From positions 1-64,000 of the forward strand of contig NZ_MCRJ01000002.1 in assembly GCF_001720135.1 (NCBI RefSeq): 64,000 nucleotides of DNA. The letters run 5' to 3'. Made by a program: the position numbers and the translations under genes. How positions within the stretch are numbered: the stretch's first letter is position 1; each line of letters starts with the position of its first letter. The notes beneath the pieces are model-generated. The model ran no database searches. It saw only the letters and a program-made list of their open reading frames with translations, and was not told the DNA's origin. Source of the DNA: Methylobrevis pamukkalensis (GTDB lineage Bacteria; Pseudomonadota; Alphaproteobacteria; Rhizobiales; Pleomorphomonadaceae). This document shows, in pieces, positions 17,657 through 26,276 of the stretch.

Positions 17657-18895
17657 TCTGGAGCGACTTTCCGCCGACTGGCCGCTGTTTGCCCGGCCCG
17701 ACCAGATGCCGCCGCAGGGCGACTGGACGGTGTGGCTGGTGCTGGGCGGGCGCGGCGCCGGGAAGACCCGCACCGGCGCCGAATGGGTGCGCGCGGTGGC
17801 GGCCGGGCGGCCGCCGTTTGCGGGCCGGGCCGCCGGGCGGATCGCGCTCGTCGGCGAGACCTTTTCGGATGTGCGCGACGTGATGATCGAGGGCGTGTCC
17901 GGCCTGCTGGCCGTGCATCCGGCGGCCGAGCGGCCGCTGTGGAGCCCGAGCCGACGCATTCTGGAATGGCCGAACGGGGCGCAGGCGCAGGCATTTTCGT
18001 CCGAAGACCCCGAGGCGCTGCGCGGACCGCAGTTCGATGCGGCCTGGGCCGACGAGCTGGCGAAATGGCGCCATGCGGAGGCGACCTTCGACATGCTGCA
18101 GTTCGGGCTGCGCCTCGGCGACCGGCCGCGGCAGGTGGTGACGACGACGCCGCGGGCGGTGCCGCTGCTGCGCCGGCTGCTGGCCATGCCGGACACGGCG
18201 ACGACGCGGGCACGGACCGCCGCCAACGCGGCCTTTCTGCGCCCGGCTTCCTGACCGCGATCACCGGCCGCTATCGCGGCACCCGGCTTGGCCGCCAGGA
18301 ACTCGACGGCGAACTGATCGAGGACCGGCCCGACGCCCTGTGGCGGCGCGAGCAGTTCGAGGCGGTGCGGATCGCCGGGCGGCCGGAGCTCTGCCGGGTG
18401 GTGGTGGCGGTGGATCCGCCCGCGACCTCGACCGCGCGCTCCGACGCCTGCGGGATCATTGCCGCCGGCCTCGACGCAGATGGGACGGCCTTCGTGCTGG
18501 CCGATGCCTCGATCCGCGGGGTGCGCCCCGAGGTCTGGGCGGGCCGGGCGATCGATCTCTACCGCGCCGAGGCTGCCGATGCGCTGGTGGTGGAGGTGAA
18601 CCAGGGCGGCGACATGGTGTCGGCCGTGATCCGGCAGGTCGATCCCGAGATTCCGGTGCGCCCGGTGCGGGCGACCCGCGGCAAGTGGGTGCGGGCCGAA
18701 CCGGTGGCGGCGCTCTATGCGCAGGGCCGGGTGCGCCATGCCGGCATCTTTCCCGACCTCGAGGACGAGATGGCCGACTTCGGCCCCGGCGGTCTTTCGG
18801 GCGGACGCTCGCCGGACCGGCTCGACGCGCTGGTCTGGGCGCTGACCGCCCTGATGCTCGGCGGCGAGGGGCCACGGGTGCGCAAGCTCGGATGA
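17508..18895 (+). CDS. GTA terminase large subunit (g2), one frameshift
   Basis: About 462 residues in two frames. ATPase domain: Walker A in LVLGGRGAGKTRTGAEW, then IALVGETFSDVRDVM, a candidate Walker B region DAAWADELAKW, and the coupling motif VVTTTPRAV. Nuclease domain: VVVAVDPPATSTARSDACG, NQGGDMV and SPDRLDALVWALTAL. The frames meet near 18236, where CTG[G]CGCCCGGC restores AFLAPGFLTAI. It pumps host DNA into the GTA head. The stop overlaps the portal start (ATGA at 18892). Confidence 0.93.
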
Positions 18896-20213
18896 CGACG
18901 GCGGAGGTGGCGATGGTGTTCCAGCTTTTCAGGCGGATGCGGCCGGAGACGGCTGATCCACAGGCGGCCGCTCCACAGGCGGGGGGCCCGACGCCGCCGG
19001 AGGGCGAGGCGAAGGCGTCGCGGACGGCGGCGCTCATTGCCTTCTCCCGCGCCGGCCGCCCGGTCTGGACGCCGCGCGACTATGCCTCGCTGGCCCGCGA
19101 GGGCTTTGCGCGCAATCCGGTGGTCTATCGCGCCGTGCGGATGGTGGCCGAGGCGGCAGCCTCGCTGCCGCTGCTGCTGATGGTCGGCGGGCGGGAGCAG
19201 GAGACCCATCCGCTGCTGGATCTGCTGGCCCGGCCGAACCCCGGCGAGGGGCGGGCCGACTTTCTGGAGGCACTCTACGGCCACCTGCTGACGGCGGGCA
19301 ACGCCTATGTCGAGCGGGTGGGCACCGGCGGCGTGCCGTCGGAACTGCATGCGCTGCGGCCCGACCGGATGAAGGTGGTGGCCGGGCGCGACGGCTGGCC
19401 GGAGGGCTACGACTACACGGCGGGCGGACGGACGGTGCGCTTTCGCGACGAGGGCGATGGCCGGAGCGACGGACGCCAACCGGTGCTGCATCTGAAGCTG
19501 TTCCATCCGCTCGACGACCACTATGGCCTGTCGCCGCTGGAGGCCGCGCAGGTGAGCCTCGACATCCACAATGCCTCGGCCGGCTGGAACAAGGCGCTGC
19601 TCGACAACGCGGCGCGGCCCTCCGGGGCGCTCGTCTACCAGGGCACCGGGGGGCTCAGCGAGGGACAGTTCGAGCGGCTGAAGCAGGAGCTGGAGGAAGG
19701 CTACCAGGCGCCGTCAACGCCGGCCGGCCGCTGCTGCTGGAGGGCGGGCTCGACTGGAAATCGATGAGCCTGTCGCCGCGGGACATGGACTTCATGGAGG
19801 CGCGCAACGGGGCGGCCCGCGACATCGCGCTCGCCTTCGGCGTGCCGCCGATGCTGCTCGGCATTCCAGGCGATGCAACCTATGCGAACTACCAGGAGGC
19901 GACCCGGGCCTTCTGGCGCCAGACCGTCCTGCCGCTCGCCGGGCGGGTGACGTCCCGTCTCGGCGGCTGGCTTGGTCCTGCCTTCGGCGAGGATCTGGAG
20001 CTTGTGCCGGACCCCGACCAGGTCTCGGCGCTGGCCGGCGAGCGCGGCGAGATGTGGGACCGGGTGGCGACCGCCGGGTTCCTGACCGTCAACGAACGGC
20101 GGGCGGCACTCGGCTACGGGCCGGTGGAGGGCGGCAATGCACCGCCGGCCGATCTGCTGCGACCCGGCACGGCAGAGGCCGGTCCGCCTCTCAACGGGAG
20201 GGATCGCGAATGA
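18892..20213 (+). CDS. GTA portal protein (g3), HK97 family, one frameshift
   Basis: About 440 residues from ATG 18892. Portal signatures: NPVVYRAVRMVAEAAASLPL, HPLLDLLARPN, LYGHLLTAGNAYVER, LHALRPDRMKVV, GLSPLEAAQ, then after the frame change GGLDWKSMSLSPRDMDF, GVPPMLLGIPGDATYANYQE and FWRQTVLPL. A lost G at CAG[G]GCGCCGTC (near 19708) separates the frames. It forms the dodecameric DNA entry ring. The stop overlaps the next ATG at 20210. Confidence 0.93.
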
Positions 20214-20404
20214 CCGAGATCGGCGGCATCTTCGCCGAACGCGGCGACCTTGCGCATCTGGCGCTGTTTCTCTGGGCGTCGGGCGCGAGCGCGCTTTTGA
20301 CGGTGACGCTGCGCGAGCTGGCCGCGGCCCACCGGCGGTTCAACGACTTCGTGGCGGAGATCGCCCGGCTCAACCAGCATTTCAGCATGCGGGACCGCGA
20401 ATGA
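20210..20404 (+). CDS. GTA g3.5-like small membrane protein
   Basis: 64 residues from ATG 20210 (ATGA overlap with the portal stop). A hydrophobic stretch LAHLALFLWASGASALLTVT is followed by an amphipathic helix (AAAHRRFNDFVAEIARLNQH). Its position between portal and prohead protease equals RcGTA g3.5, whose role is not established. Translational coupling supports it as real. Confidence 0.72.
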   Translation: MTEIGGIFAERGDLAHLALFLWASGASALLTVTLRELAAAHRRFNDFVAEIARLNQHFSMRDRE

Positions 20405-20419
20405 ACAACGGGCCGCAGA

Positions 20420-20542
20420 GTGCTGAAAAGACTCGCGAAACGGCGGGCGGATGCAACCTCTGATTCCACGCGAGGGGTACAACTGGAGGTGCTGGCCGCC
20501 TTCATTGAATCACGGCATCGGCAATGCACCGCAAGTCGATGA
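20420..20542 (+). CDS. Possible 40-residue protein in the portal-protease gap
   Basis: GTG 20420 opens a frame LKRLAKRRADATSDSTRGVQ then LEVLAAFIESRHRQC, ending at TGA 20540-20542, which overlaps ATG 20539 of the next gene (ATGA). The overlap pattern, shared with the rest of the cluster, is the main support. The ribosome-binding site is poor and the codon use less GC-biased than the neighbours. Confidence 0.3.
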   Translation: MLKRLAKRRADATSDSTRGVQLEVLAAFIESRHRQCTASR

Positions 20543-20817
20543 ATTCAAATGAAAATCCACCCGACTTCAGGTGGATTGACAAGCCGGAGGCGCTGGATGC
20601 GCCGGCGGAAACGGAGGGGAAGGTGACTCGCCTGACTCAACTTGTCAACGTCCTGACTCACCTCGTGAGCCGGACCCGTCCGAGCGGCCGCCACGAGGTG
20701 GAGGCGGCGGCGCACGAGGTGTTCGCCGCCTTTGCGGCCATGCTGAAAACGCACCTCTCGCAGGCCCGGCCCCGCGCCCGTGGCTCTGCCGATGCGAGGG
20801 GCAGGAGCCGGGCATGA
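20539..20817 (+). CDS. Hypothetical GTA-cluster protein before the protease
   Basis: 92 residues from ATG 20539 (or 97 from 20524). Helical segments: KVTRLTQLVNVLTHLVSRTR and HEVEAAAHEVFAAFAAMLKT. Its stop overlaps ATG 20814 of the prohead protease (ATGA). The first 60 bp are AT-richer than anything around and contain a perfect 8-bp hairpin (aatccacc/ggtggatt, 20555-20578). A small helical protein here could act in head assembly, but no homology is claimed. Confidence 0.55.
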   Translation: MNSNENPPDFRWIDKPEALDAPAETEGKVTRLTQLVNVLTHLVSRTRPSGRHEVEAAAHEVFAAFAAMLKTHLSQARPRARGSADARGRSRA

Positions 20818-21395
20818 AACGCCGTTCCCTCTCCCTCATGCTCCCGCGCGCCTTGCCGCCGGAGCATCGGGCGCTCCTTGCCGGCGATCTCGGCACGGGA
20901 GCGACCGGCCGCTTCGGCGGCTACGCCAGCCTGTTCGGCAAGGCCGACCTGGCAGGCGACGTGGTGATGCCGGGGGCCTTCGCCGCGAGCCTGAAGCGAC
21001 GCGGGACGGGCGGCGTGAAGCTGCTCTACCAGCACGATCCCTGCGAGCCGATCGGCCGCTGGCTCAGCCTGTTCGAGGACGGGACGGGTCTGCGTGCCGA
21101 GGGGGAAATACACGCGGGAATTGTGCGCGGCCGCGAGGTGAGCAGCCTGATCCGGGCCGGGATTCTCGACGGACTGTCGATCGGATTCCGGGCGGTGCGG
21201 GCCGAGAAGGACCCGCGCACCGGCCTGCGCCGGCTTCTCGAGATCGACCTCTGGGAGATCTCGCTGGTGACCTTTCCGATGCAGCCGGGCGCGCGGCTGA
21301 GCGCGTCGGCCTCTCTGCCGCGTGCCGGTCAGAGCCGCCCCGGCAGCCTTGCCGGAACGATCCGCCGCGCCGCCCGCCGCATCGCCCCGGCCTGA
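20814..21395 (+). CDS. GTA prohead protease (g4), HK97 U35 family
   Basis: 193 residues. Fold markers: GRFGGYASLFGKADLAGDVV, VMPGAFAASL, VKLLYQHDP (the His of the catalytic dyad is in LYQHD), EVSSLIRAGILDGLSIGF (catalytic Ser in GLSIGF), and LWEISLVTFPMQPGARL. It cleaves the capsid N-terminal scaffold during head maturation. The C-terminus is short and basic. Intact. Confidence 0.94.
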   Translation: MKRRSLSLMLPRALPPEHRALLAGDLGTGATGRFGGYASLFGKADLAGDVVMPGAFAASLKRRGTGGVKLLYQHDPCEPIGRWLSLFEDGTGLRAEGEIHAGIVRGREVSSLIRAGILDGLSIGFRAVRAEKDPRTGLRRLLEIDLWEISLVTFPMQPGARLSASASLPRAGQSRPGSLAGTIRRAARRIAPA

Positions 21396-21506
21396 TGCGG
21401 GCAGCCTGCCGTCGGCACCCGATCCGACGACCCGGCGCCTGGCCGGGCCATGGCCTGCTCCGCCAGACGACAAACCCTCCTTCCCTGACCATGAGGATGT
21501 CACCCG

Positions 21507-22752
21507 ATGACGATGGACCTGCAGCCTGCTCCCGAGACCAAGGCGGGCGACGATGTCGCCGCGGCCTTCGGCGAGTTCATGATCGCCTTCGAGGCCTTCA
21601 AGGAGACCAACGACGCGCGGCTCGACGAGATCGAGCGCCGGGCGCCCGACCCGCTGACGATCGACAAGCTGACGCGGATCGACCGCGATCTCGACGCCCG
21701 CAAGGCGGAGATCGACCGGCTGGCGCTGCGGGCGCAGCGGCCGCCGATCGCCGGCCGCGAGGGCCGCGACGACCGGCAGGTCGGCGAGCACCGCGATGCC
21801 TTCCACGCCTATGTGCGCGGCGGTGGGGATGCGGGGCTGAAGGGGCTCGAGACCCGGGCGCTGTCGGTCGGCTCCGGTCCGGACGGCGGCTATCTGGTGC
21901 CCGAGGAGACCGAGGCCGAGATCGGCCGGCGGCTGGCCGCGCTGTCGCCGATCCGGGCGTCGCCGGGGTTCGCACCGTGTCGTCGGCGCCTACCGCAAGC
22001 CCTTCTCGGTGGCCGGGCCGGCGGTGGGCTGGGCGGGCGAGACCGCCGCCCGGCCGCAGACGGCGGCACCAACGCTGGCCGAGCTGACCTATCCGACCAT
22101 GGAACTCTACGCCATGCCGGCGGCGACGCAGACGCTGCTGGACGACGCCGCGGTGGACGTCGACGCCTGGCTTGCCGACGAGGTGGAGCAGGCCTTCGCC
22201 GCGCAGGAGGGGGCGGCCTTCGTGTCCGGCAACGGGGTCTCCAAGCCGACCGGGTTCCTGTCGGCGACGCTTTCGGCCGAGGCGAGCTGGAGCTGGGGCA
22301 CGCTCGGCTATGTCGCCACCGGCGCGGAGGGCGCCTTTGCCGCGAGCGATCCGGGCGACGCGCTGGTCGACCTCGTCTATGCGCTGAAGGCCGGCTATCG
22401 TCAGAACGCGACTTTCGTGATGAACCGCCGCACCCAGGCGGCGGTGCGCAAGCTCAAGGACTCCGACGGGGCCTATCTCTGGCAGCCGCCGGCGACCGCC
22501 GGGGCGCGGGCGAGCCTGATGTCCTTCCCGGTCGCCGAGGTCGAGGAGATGCCGGACATCGACGACGACGAGACGGCGATCGCCTTCGGCGACTTCCGCC
22601 GCGGCTATCTGGTGGTCGACCGCACCGGCGTGCGGGTGCTGCGCGATCCCTATTCCGCCAAGCCCTACGTGCTCTTCTACACGACCAAGCGCGTCGGCGG
22701 CGGCATCCAGGACTATGACGCGATCAAGCTCCTGAAGTTCGGCACGGCCTGA
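21507..22752 (+). CDS. GTA major capsid protein (g5), HK97 fold, two frameshifts
   Basis: About 415 residues. An N-terminal coiled-coil scaffold (AFGEFMIAFEAFKETNDARL, KAEIDRLALRAQ) precedes the mature shell, which begins near ALSVGSGPDGGYLVPEET. Fold segments: FSVAGPAVGWAGETAA, LTYPTMELYAMPAATQTLLD, FVSGNGVSKPTGFL, VDRTGVRVLRDPYS. Two single-base losses, at GCG[A]TCGCC (near 21960) and TCG[G]GCGCC (near 21986), separate three frames. The g4 protease probably removes the N-terminal segment. The 158-bp gap downstream carries hairpins and an operator-like site. Confidence 0.95.
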
Positions 22753-22789
22753 GCACGGCGCGCCTCCCTCCGCGCCAGACCTGCCGAAG

Positions 22790-22822
22790 GCGGCCCCGTC
22801 GCATCTCCCGCGGCGGGGCCGC
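22790..22822 (+). terminator. Hairpin 1 between g5 and g6
   Basis: GCGGCCCCG (22790-22798) pairs perfectly with CGGGGCCGC (22814-22822) around a 15-nt loop, 38 bp after the capsid stop. No T-run. Candidate intra-cluster termination or attenuation point. Confidence 0.5.
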
Positions 22823-22832
22823 AGCCGTTCCG

Positions 22833-22865
22833 GACGTCGCCTGCGGATGACCGCAGGCGTGCGTC
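22833..22865 (+). terminator. Hairpin 2 between g5 and g6
   Basis: CGCCTGCGG (22838-22846), loop ATGA, CCGCAGGCG (22851-22859): a perfect 9-bp stem with outer GACG/CGTC pairing (22833-22836 and 22862-22865). Tandem with hairpin 1, which suggests a designed termination or processing site. Confidence 0.55.
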
Positions 22866-22867
22866 TC

Positions 22868-22881
22868 AGGACAATATTCCC
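22868..22881. promoter_or_regulatory. Degenerate GTA operator AGGACAATATTCCC before g6
   Basis: 11 of 14 positions match the AGGAAWATARTCCT consensus, including AGGA, AATA and TCC. It follows the tandem hairpins and ends 30 bp before the g6 start. Possible internal promoter/operator; could be chance. Confidence 0.4.
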
Positions 22882-22910
22882 AGGATCCGATTCCCAAGTC
22901 AGGTGACGCC

Positions 22911-23474
22911 ATGTCTGTCGAACTGATGATCCAGCCGGCGACGGAGCCGCTGACGCTGGCCGAGGCGAAGGCGTTTCTGCGCCTTGGCGGCGATGCGGAG
23001 GACGAGCTGGTGACGGCGCTGATCCTTGCCGCCCGGCTCGCCGTGGAGCAGCTGTCGCGGCGCCGGCTGATTGCCCAGACGCTGCGGGCGCGCTTCGACC
23101 GGCTGCCGCGCACGCGGACGCTGCGGCTCGCCGCCGGGCCGGTGATCGAGGTGGCCGCGCTCGAAGTGGCGGGGCCTGACGGCGAGCTCGTGCCGATCGT
23201 GCCCTCGGCCTACGCGGTGGATCTTGTCGGTGAAGTGGCGCGGATCGACGTGAAGGTGCCGCTCTCGCCCGGCCTGCGCTTCGGCGGGATCGCCGTGACC
23301 TATGTGGCCGGCTTCGGAGCGACGGCCGGCGACGTGCCCGAGCCGCTGCGCCAGGCAATGCGGCTGCTGGTCGCCCACTGGTTCGAGAACCGGGGCGACG
23401 CGCGAGCGGCCGGGCTGCCGGAGGCCGTGGTCGGCCTCGTCGCGCCGTTTCGCCGGACGGGTCTTGCGGCATGA
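22911..23474 (+). CDS. GTA head-tail connector (g6), gp6/DUF1506-like adaptor
   Basis: 187 residues from ATG 22911. The N-terminus, LTLAEAKAFLRLGGDAEDEL then TALILAARLAVEQLSRRRL, is the hallmark of phage connector proteins (HK97 gp6/phiE125 gp8 type). It continues with a beta-rich middle (LAAGPVIEVAALEVAGPDG) and the tail PEPLRQAMRLLVAHWFENRG. It forms the ring below the portal. Overlaps g7 by 4 bp (ATGA). Confidence 0.9.
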   Translation: MSVELMIQPATEPLTLAEAKAFLRLGGDAEDELVTALILAARLAVEQLSRRRLIAQTLRARFDRLPRTRTLRLAAGPVIEVAALEVAGPDGELVPIVPSAYAVDLVGEVARIDVKVPLSPGLRFGGIAVTYVAGFGATAGDVPEPLRQAMRLLVAHWFENRGDARAAGLPEAVVGLVAPFRRTGLAA

Positions 23475-23800
23475 GGACGACCGCGTCGATCGGCGCGCTG
23501 CGCCACCGCCTGTCCGTCGAGGAGCCGGTCGTGATCGCCGATGATGTCGGCGGGGCGACCACGGTGGACGTGGTCACCGCCGACACCTGGGCGGCGATCG
23601 AGCCGGTGGGGCTCGCCGAACGGGTGGACCCGGCCGCTCGCGCCCGCGGGATCGCCACCCACCGCATCCTTCTGCGGGCCGACGTGACGCTGCGGGCGGG
23701 CTGGAGCCTTGCGGGCGGCGGGCGGCGTTACCGGGTGCTGGGCGTCACCGGTCCCGACTGGGGTTTTCTCGCCTGCCTTGCCGAGGAGGAGAACGGATGA
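23471..23800 (+). CDS. GTA head closure/head-tail adaptor (g7)
   Basis: 109 residues. It has the adaptor pattern IGALRHRLSVEEPVVIADDV, VVTADTWAAIEPVG, ERVDPAARARGIATHRILLR and GGRRYRVLGVTGPD of the HK97 gp10/SPP1 gp16 adaptor family. It seals the head below the connector. Its ATG and TGA overlap g6 and g8 by 4 bp each. Confidence 0.9.
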   Translation: MRTTASIGALRHRLSVEEPVVIADDVGGATTVDVVTADTWAAIEPVGLAERVDPAARARGIATHRILLRADVTLRAGWSLAGGGRRYRVLGVTGPDWGFLACLAEEENG

Positions 23801-24213
23801 CCGGTTCCCGAAGCGGGGTGGCGCGCGCCTTCCAGAAGGCGCTGCACGGGCGTCTCGGCGCCGATCCCGACCTTGCCGGCCTGCTCGGCGGGCGGATCTT
23901 CGATGGTCCGCCGCCGGCGGGCGCCGTCTTTCCCTGCCTCGTGCACGGCGCGGCCCGCACCGAGGACTGGAGCAGCGACGAGGCGGGCGGGCTGAGGCTG
24001 CGCCTCGATCTCGAGGCTTTGTCGCGGCAGGGCGGACGCGGCGAGGCGCTTTCCATCATCGCCGCCGCCGAACAGGCGATCGGCGCTGCCGCGCTGGTGC
24101 CGGAGGACGGGCGGCTGGTGCTGCTGACGTTCGGCGAGACGACCACCGAGCGGCTGCGCGACGGGCGGACCTGGCGCTGCCGTCTGCGGCTGACGGCGCT
24201 GATCGAGTGCTGA
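23797..24213 (+). CDS. GTA tail completion protein (g8), DUF3168 family
   Basis: 138 residues. DUF3168 features: AFQKALHGRLGADPDLAGLL, GRIFDGPPPAGAVFPCLVHG, LRLRLDLEALSRQGGRGEAL, and TTTERLRDGRTWRCRLRLTA. These proteins join the tail tube to the head. The first ATG (23797) overlaps the g7 stop. Confidence 0.9.
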   Translation: MTGSRSGVARAFQKALHGRLGADPDLAGLLGGRIFDGPPPAGAVFPCLVHGAARTEDWSSDEAGGLRLRLDLEALSRQGGRGEALSIIAAAEQAIGAAALVPEDGRLVLLTFGETTTERLRDGRTWRCRLRLTALIEC

Positions 24214-24259
24214 CGCGCCTGCCGCGTCCCCCCCGAATTCATGGATCGAGGAGACCGAC

Positions 24260-24671
24260 ATGGGCGCACAGCGCGGCCGCGACCTCTTGCTGAAGGTCGA
24301 TCCGGCCAACACGGGCAGCTTCACCACGGTGGCCGGGCTGCGCGCCCGGCGCCTCGCCTTCACGCCGCCGCCGTGGACGTGACGGACGCCGACAGCGCGG
24401 GGCGCTGGCGGGAGCTGCTGGAGGGGGCCGGCGTGCGCCGGGCGAGCCTTTCGGGCAGCGGCATCTTCCGCGACGGGGCCTCGGACGCGGCGGTGCGGCA
24501 GATCTTCTTCGACGATCGATCCGGCCCTGGCAGGTGGTGATCCCCGATTTCGGCACCGTCGCCGGACTGTTCCAGGTGACGGCGCTCGACTACGCCGGCA
24601 ACCACGACGGCGAGGTGACCTACGAACTGGGTCTGGAATCGGCCGGGGCCCTCAGCTTTTCGGCGGCGTGA
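24260..24671 (+). CDS. GTA major tail protein (g9), two frameshifts
   Basis: About 137 residues from ATG 24260 (AGGAGACCGAC upstream). Three frames carry, in order, MGAQRGRDLLLKVDPANTGS with FTTVAGLRARRLAF; then VDVTDADSAGRWRELLEGAG and SLSGSGIFRDGASDAAVRQI; then RPWQVVIPDFGTVAGLFQVT and GEVTYELGLESAGALSF. Single-base losses near 24363 and 24512 separate them. It is the tube-forming protein (TP901-1/phi13-type major tail family). The restored length matches RcGTA g9. Confidence 0.9.
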
Positions 24672-24685
24672 AACGGGAGGCGAAG

Positions 24686-25036
24686 ATGGTCAACAGGCTG
24701 CGCGGCGAGATTGCCGCCGAGATCGGCGGCCGCCGGCGGACGCTGTGCCTCACGCTCGGCGCGCTCGCCGAACTGGAGTCGGCCTTCGCGGCCGAGGACA
24801 TGGGGGCGCTCGCCGCGCGCTTCTCGCACGGCCGGCTTCGGGCCGCCGACGCGGTGAAGGTGATCGGCGCCGGATTGCGCGGTGCAGGCGAGCCGATCTC
24901 AGACGCCGAGGTGGCGGCGATGCAGGCCGAGGGCGGGGCGGCGGGCTATGCCCGCATCGTCGCCGAGCTTCTGGTCGCCACCTTCGGCGGAGCGGAGCGC
25001 GGGGAGGTGGCCGAGGCGGGCGGCCCGCGCCCTTGA
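24686..25036 (+). CDS. GTA tail assembly chaperone (g10)
   Basis: 116 residues from ATG 24686, chosen over the in-frame GTG 24668 because GGGAGG lies just upstream. Features of the GTA TAC family: LRGEIAAEIGGRRRTLCLTL, GALAELESAFAAEDMGALAA and VKVIGAGLRGAGEPISDAEV. It acts with g10.1 to load tape-measure protein during tail assembly. Its stop overlaps the TTG start of g10.1. Confidence 0.88.
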   Translation: MVNRLRGEIAAEIGGRRRTLCLTLGALAELESAFAAEDMGALAARFSHGRLRAADAVKVIGAGLRGAGEPISDAEVAAMQAEGGAAGYARIVAELLVATFGGAERGEVAEAGGPRP

Positions 25037-25231
25037 GCGGCGCGCGCGCGCGGCCTTTCCCTGGGCGGCGGCAATGCAGGCCGGCCTCGGCCGGCTGCGG
25101 CTCGCGCCGCGGGAGTTCTGGGCGACGACGCCGCGCGAACTGGCCGCTGCCTTTAGCGGACCGGCGGGGGCCGCGATGCGTCGCGGCCGGCTGGACGACC
25201 TGATGGGCCGATATCCGGACACGGTTCCTGA
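25033..25231 (+). CDS. GTA g10.1 tail assembly chaperone-like protein, two frameshifts
   Basis: TTG 25033 overlaps the g10 stop (TTGA). Reading SGARARPFP, then after one lost C in the ttccc run (near 25060) WAAAMQAGLGRLRLAPREFW, ATTPRELAAAFSG and RRGRLDDLMGRYPD, and after another lost base near 25220 the stop TGA 25229-25231, which overlaps the g11 ATG. About 66 residues. The LRLAPREFWATTPREL signature belongs to the phage TIGR02216 family found between g10 and g11 of RcGTA-like clusters. All three overlaps are restored only with the two corrections. Confidence 0.78.
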
Positions 25232-25836
25232 TGCGGACGGGGGCGCGTGCCGGGCGTCGGCACGACGTGGTGACAGCGGACAGGGGGCGGGCGATGGCGA
25301 CGACGGGCGATGAACTGGCGGCCTTCGGTGAGGAGGCCGACCGGATCGAGGCGCGGCTCATCGACCTCGAACGGGTTTCCAACCGGTTCTCGGCCTCGCT
25401 GAGCCGGGGGCTTGCCGCCGCGGCGCTGGAGGGCCGGTCGCTCGACGACGTGTTGCGGCAACTGGCACTGAGCCTGTCGGCGTCGATGCTGAACGGGGCG
25501 CTGCAGCCGATCGTGTCGGGGATTTCCAGCCTGGCCGGCGGCCTACTCGGCACGTCCGGCGGCGTGGTGCCCTTTGCCGATGGCGGCGTGGTGGCGTCGC
25601 CGAGCTATTTTCCGATGGCGGACGGGCGGACCGGCCTTGCCGGCGAGGCAGGTGCCGAAGCGATCCTGCCGCTGGCGCGCGGCACCGACGGCACGCTCGG
25701 CGTGCGCGCCTCGGGTGGCCAGGTCGCCGTGACCTTCCACGTGACGACGCCGGATGCGGCGAGCTTTCGCCGATCGGAGGCGCAGATCACGGCGCTGCTG
25801 GCGCGGGCGGTGGAGCGTGGACGGCGGGGGCTGTGA
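25231..25836 (+). CDS. GTA tape measure protein (g11)
   Basis: 201 residues, close to the short RcGTA g11. The N-terminal coiled coil (LIDLERVSNRFSASLSRGLA) is followed by LDDVLRQLALSLSASMLNGA, a hydrophobic Gly-rich stretch (VSGISSLAGGLLGTSGGVVP) and the GEAGAEAILPLARGTDGTLG motif of lambda GpH-type tape measures. It sets tail length and passes through the tube. TGATG overlap with g10.1. Confidence 0.9.
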   Translation: MRTGARAGRRHDVVTADRGRAMATTGDELAAFGEEADRIEARLIDLERVSNRFSASLSRGLAAAALEGRSLDDVLRQLALSLSASMLNGALQPIVSGISSLAGGLLGTSGGVVPFADGGVVASPSYFPMADGRTGLAGEAGAEAILPLARGTDGTLGVRASGGQVAVTFHVTTPDAASFRRSEAQITALLARAVERGRRGL

Positions 25837-25856
25837 ATACGGGACGATCTGGCTTG

Positions 25857-25930
25857 TCGGGCCGGCGGGTTCCGAAAGGGCTAGCCCGCGCCGCCGGACG
25901 GGGACAGCGCGGGCTATAGCACCGGCCCGA
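25857..25930. terminator. Nested double hairpin after g11
   Basis: Outer arms TCGGGCCGG (25857-25865) and CCGGCCCGA (25922-25930) enclose inner arms TAGCCCGCGC (25882-25891) and GCGCGGGCTA (25907-25916). Both stems are perfect. Placed between g11 (+) and the convergent 25942 gene (-), it may act as a bidirectional terminator or as a site for antitermination control. Confidence 0.5.
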
Positions 25931-25941
25931 CGAGGAGGGGG

Positions 25942-26199
25942 TCAGGCGGCGCGTCGGCGGGCGTCGATCATCCCCAGGATCTCCTCCCGGAACATGACGC
26001 GCTGGGTCTTGAGTTCGGCGAGAAGCTGCTCCGAGATCCCGGCCCGTTCGCGTTCGACACTGTCGATACGCTCGACAATGCCGGAAAAGAGTTCGGCCAG
26101 ATCGGCATCGAACCGACGGATGGCATCAACGAGCGCGAGGTCCGGAAAGGCCGGACCATTGCAACCGTCGTTTGCTGTCTCCACCGCGAAGAGAGCCAT
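25942..26199 (-). CDS. Small coiled-coil protein encoded antisense inside the GTA cluster
   Basis: 85 residues from ATG 26199, with GAGGAG 6-12 bp upstream on the minus strand. Sequence: ALFAVETANDGC, then heptad-like helices FPDLALVDAIRRFDADLAEL, SGIVERIDSVERERAGISEQ, LLAELKTQRVMFREE and MIDARRRAA. It is the only minus-strand gene between g1 and the holin-like gene. The even charge pattern and good ribosome-binding site argue that it is real. A DNA- or protein-binding regulator is possible; not recognised. Confidence 0.62.
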   Translation of the reverse strand: MALFAVETANDGCNGPAFPDLALVDAIRRFDADLAELFSGIVERIDSVERERAGISEQLLAELKTQRVMFREEILGMIDARRRAA

Positions 26200-26276
26200 G
26201 TCCCGCTCCTCTCTTTTCAAAGGATGCCTCCGTGGCCCGTGGTCGGCCTTGAGGTGAATCAAACTGGCAGGGAAAA

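Noticed and set aside
20401-20463. 20-residue frame behind g3.5
   Set aside because: Too short and ends without any coupling to a following gene; the GTG 20420 frame fits the overlap pattern better.
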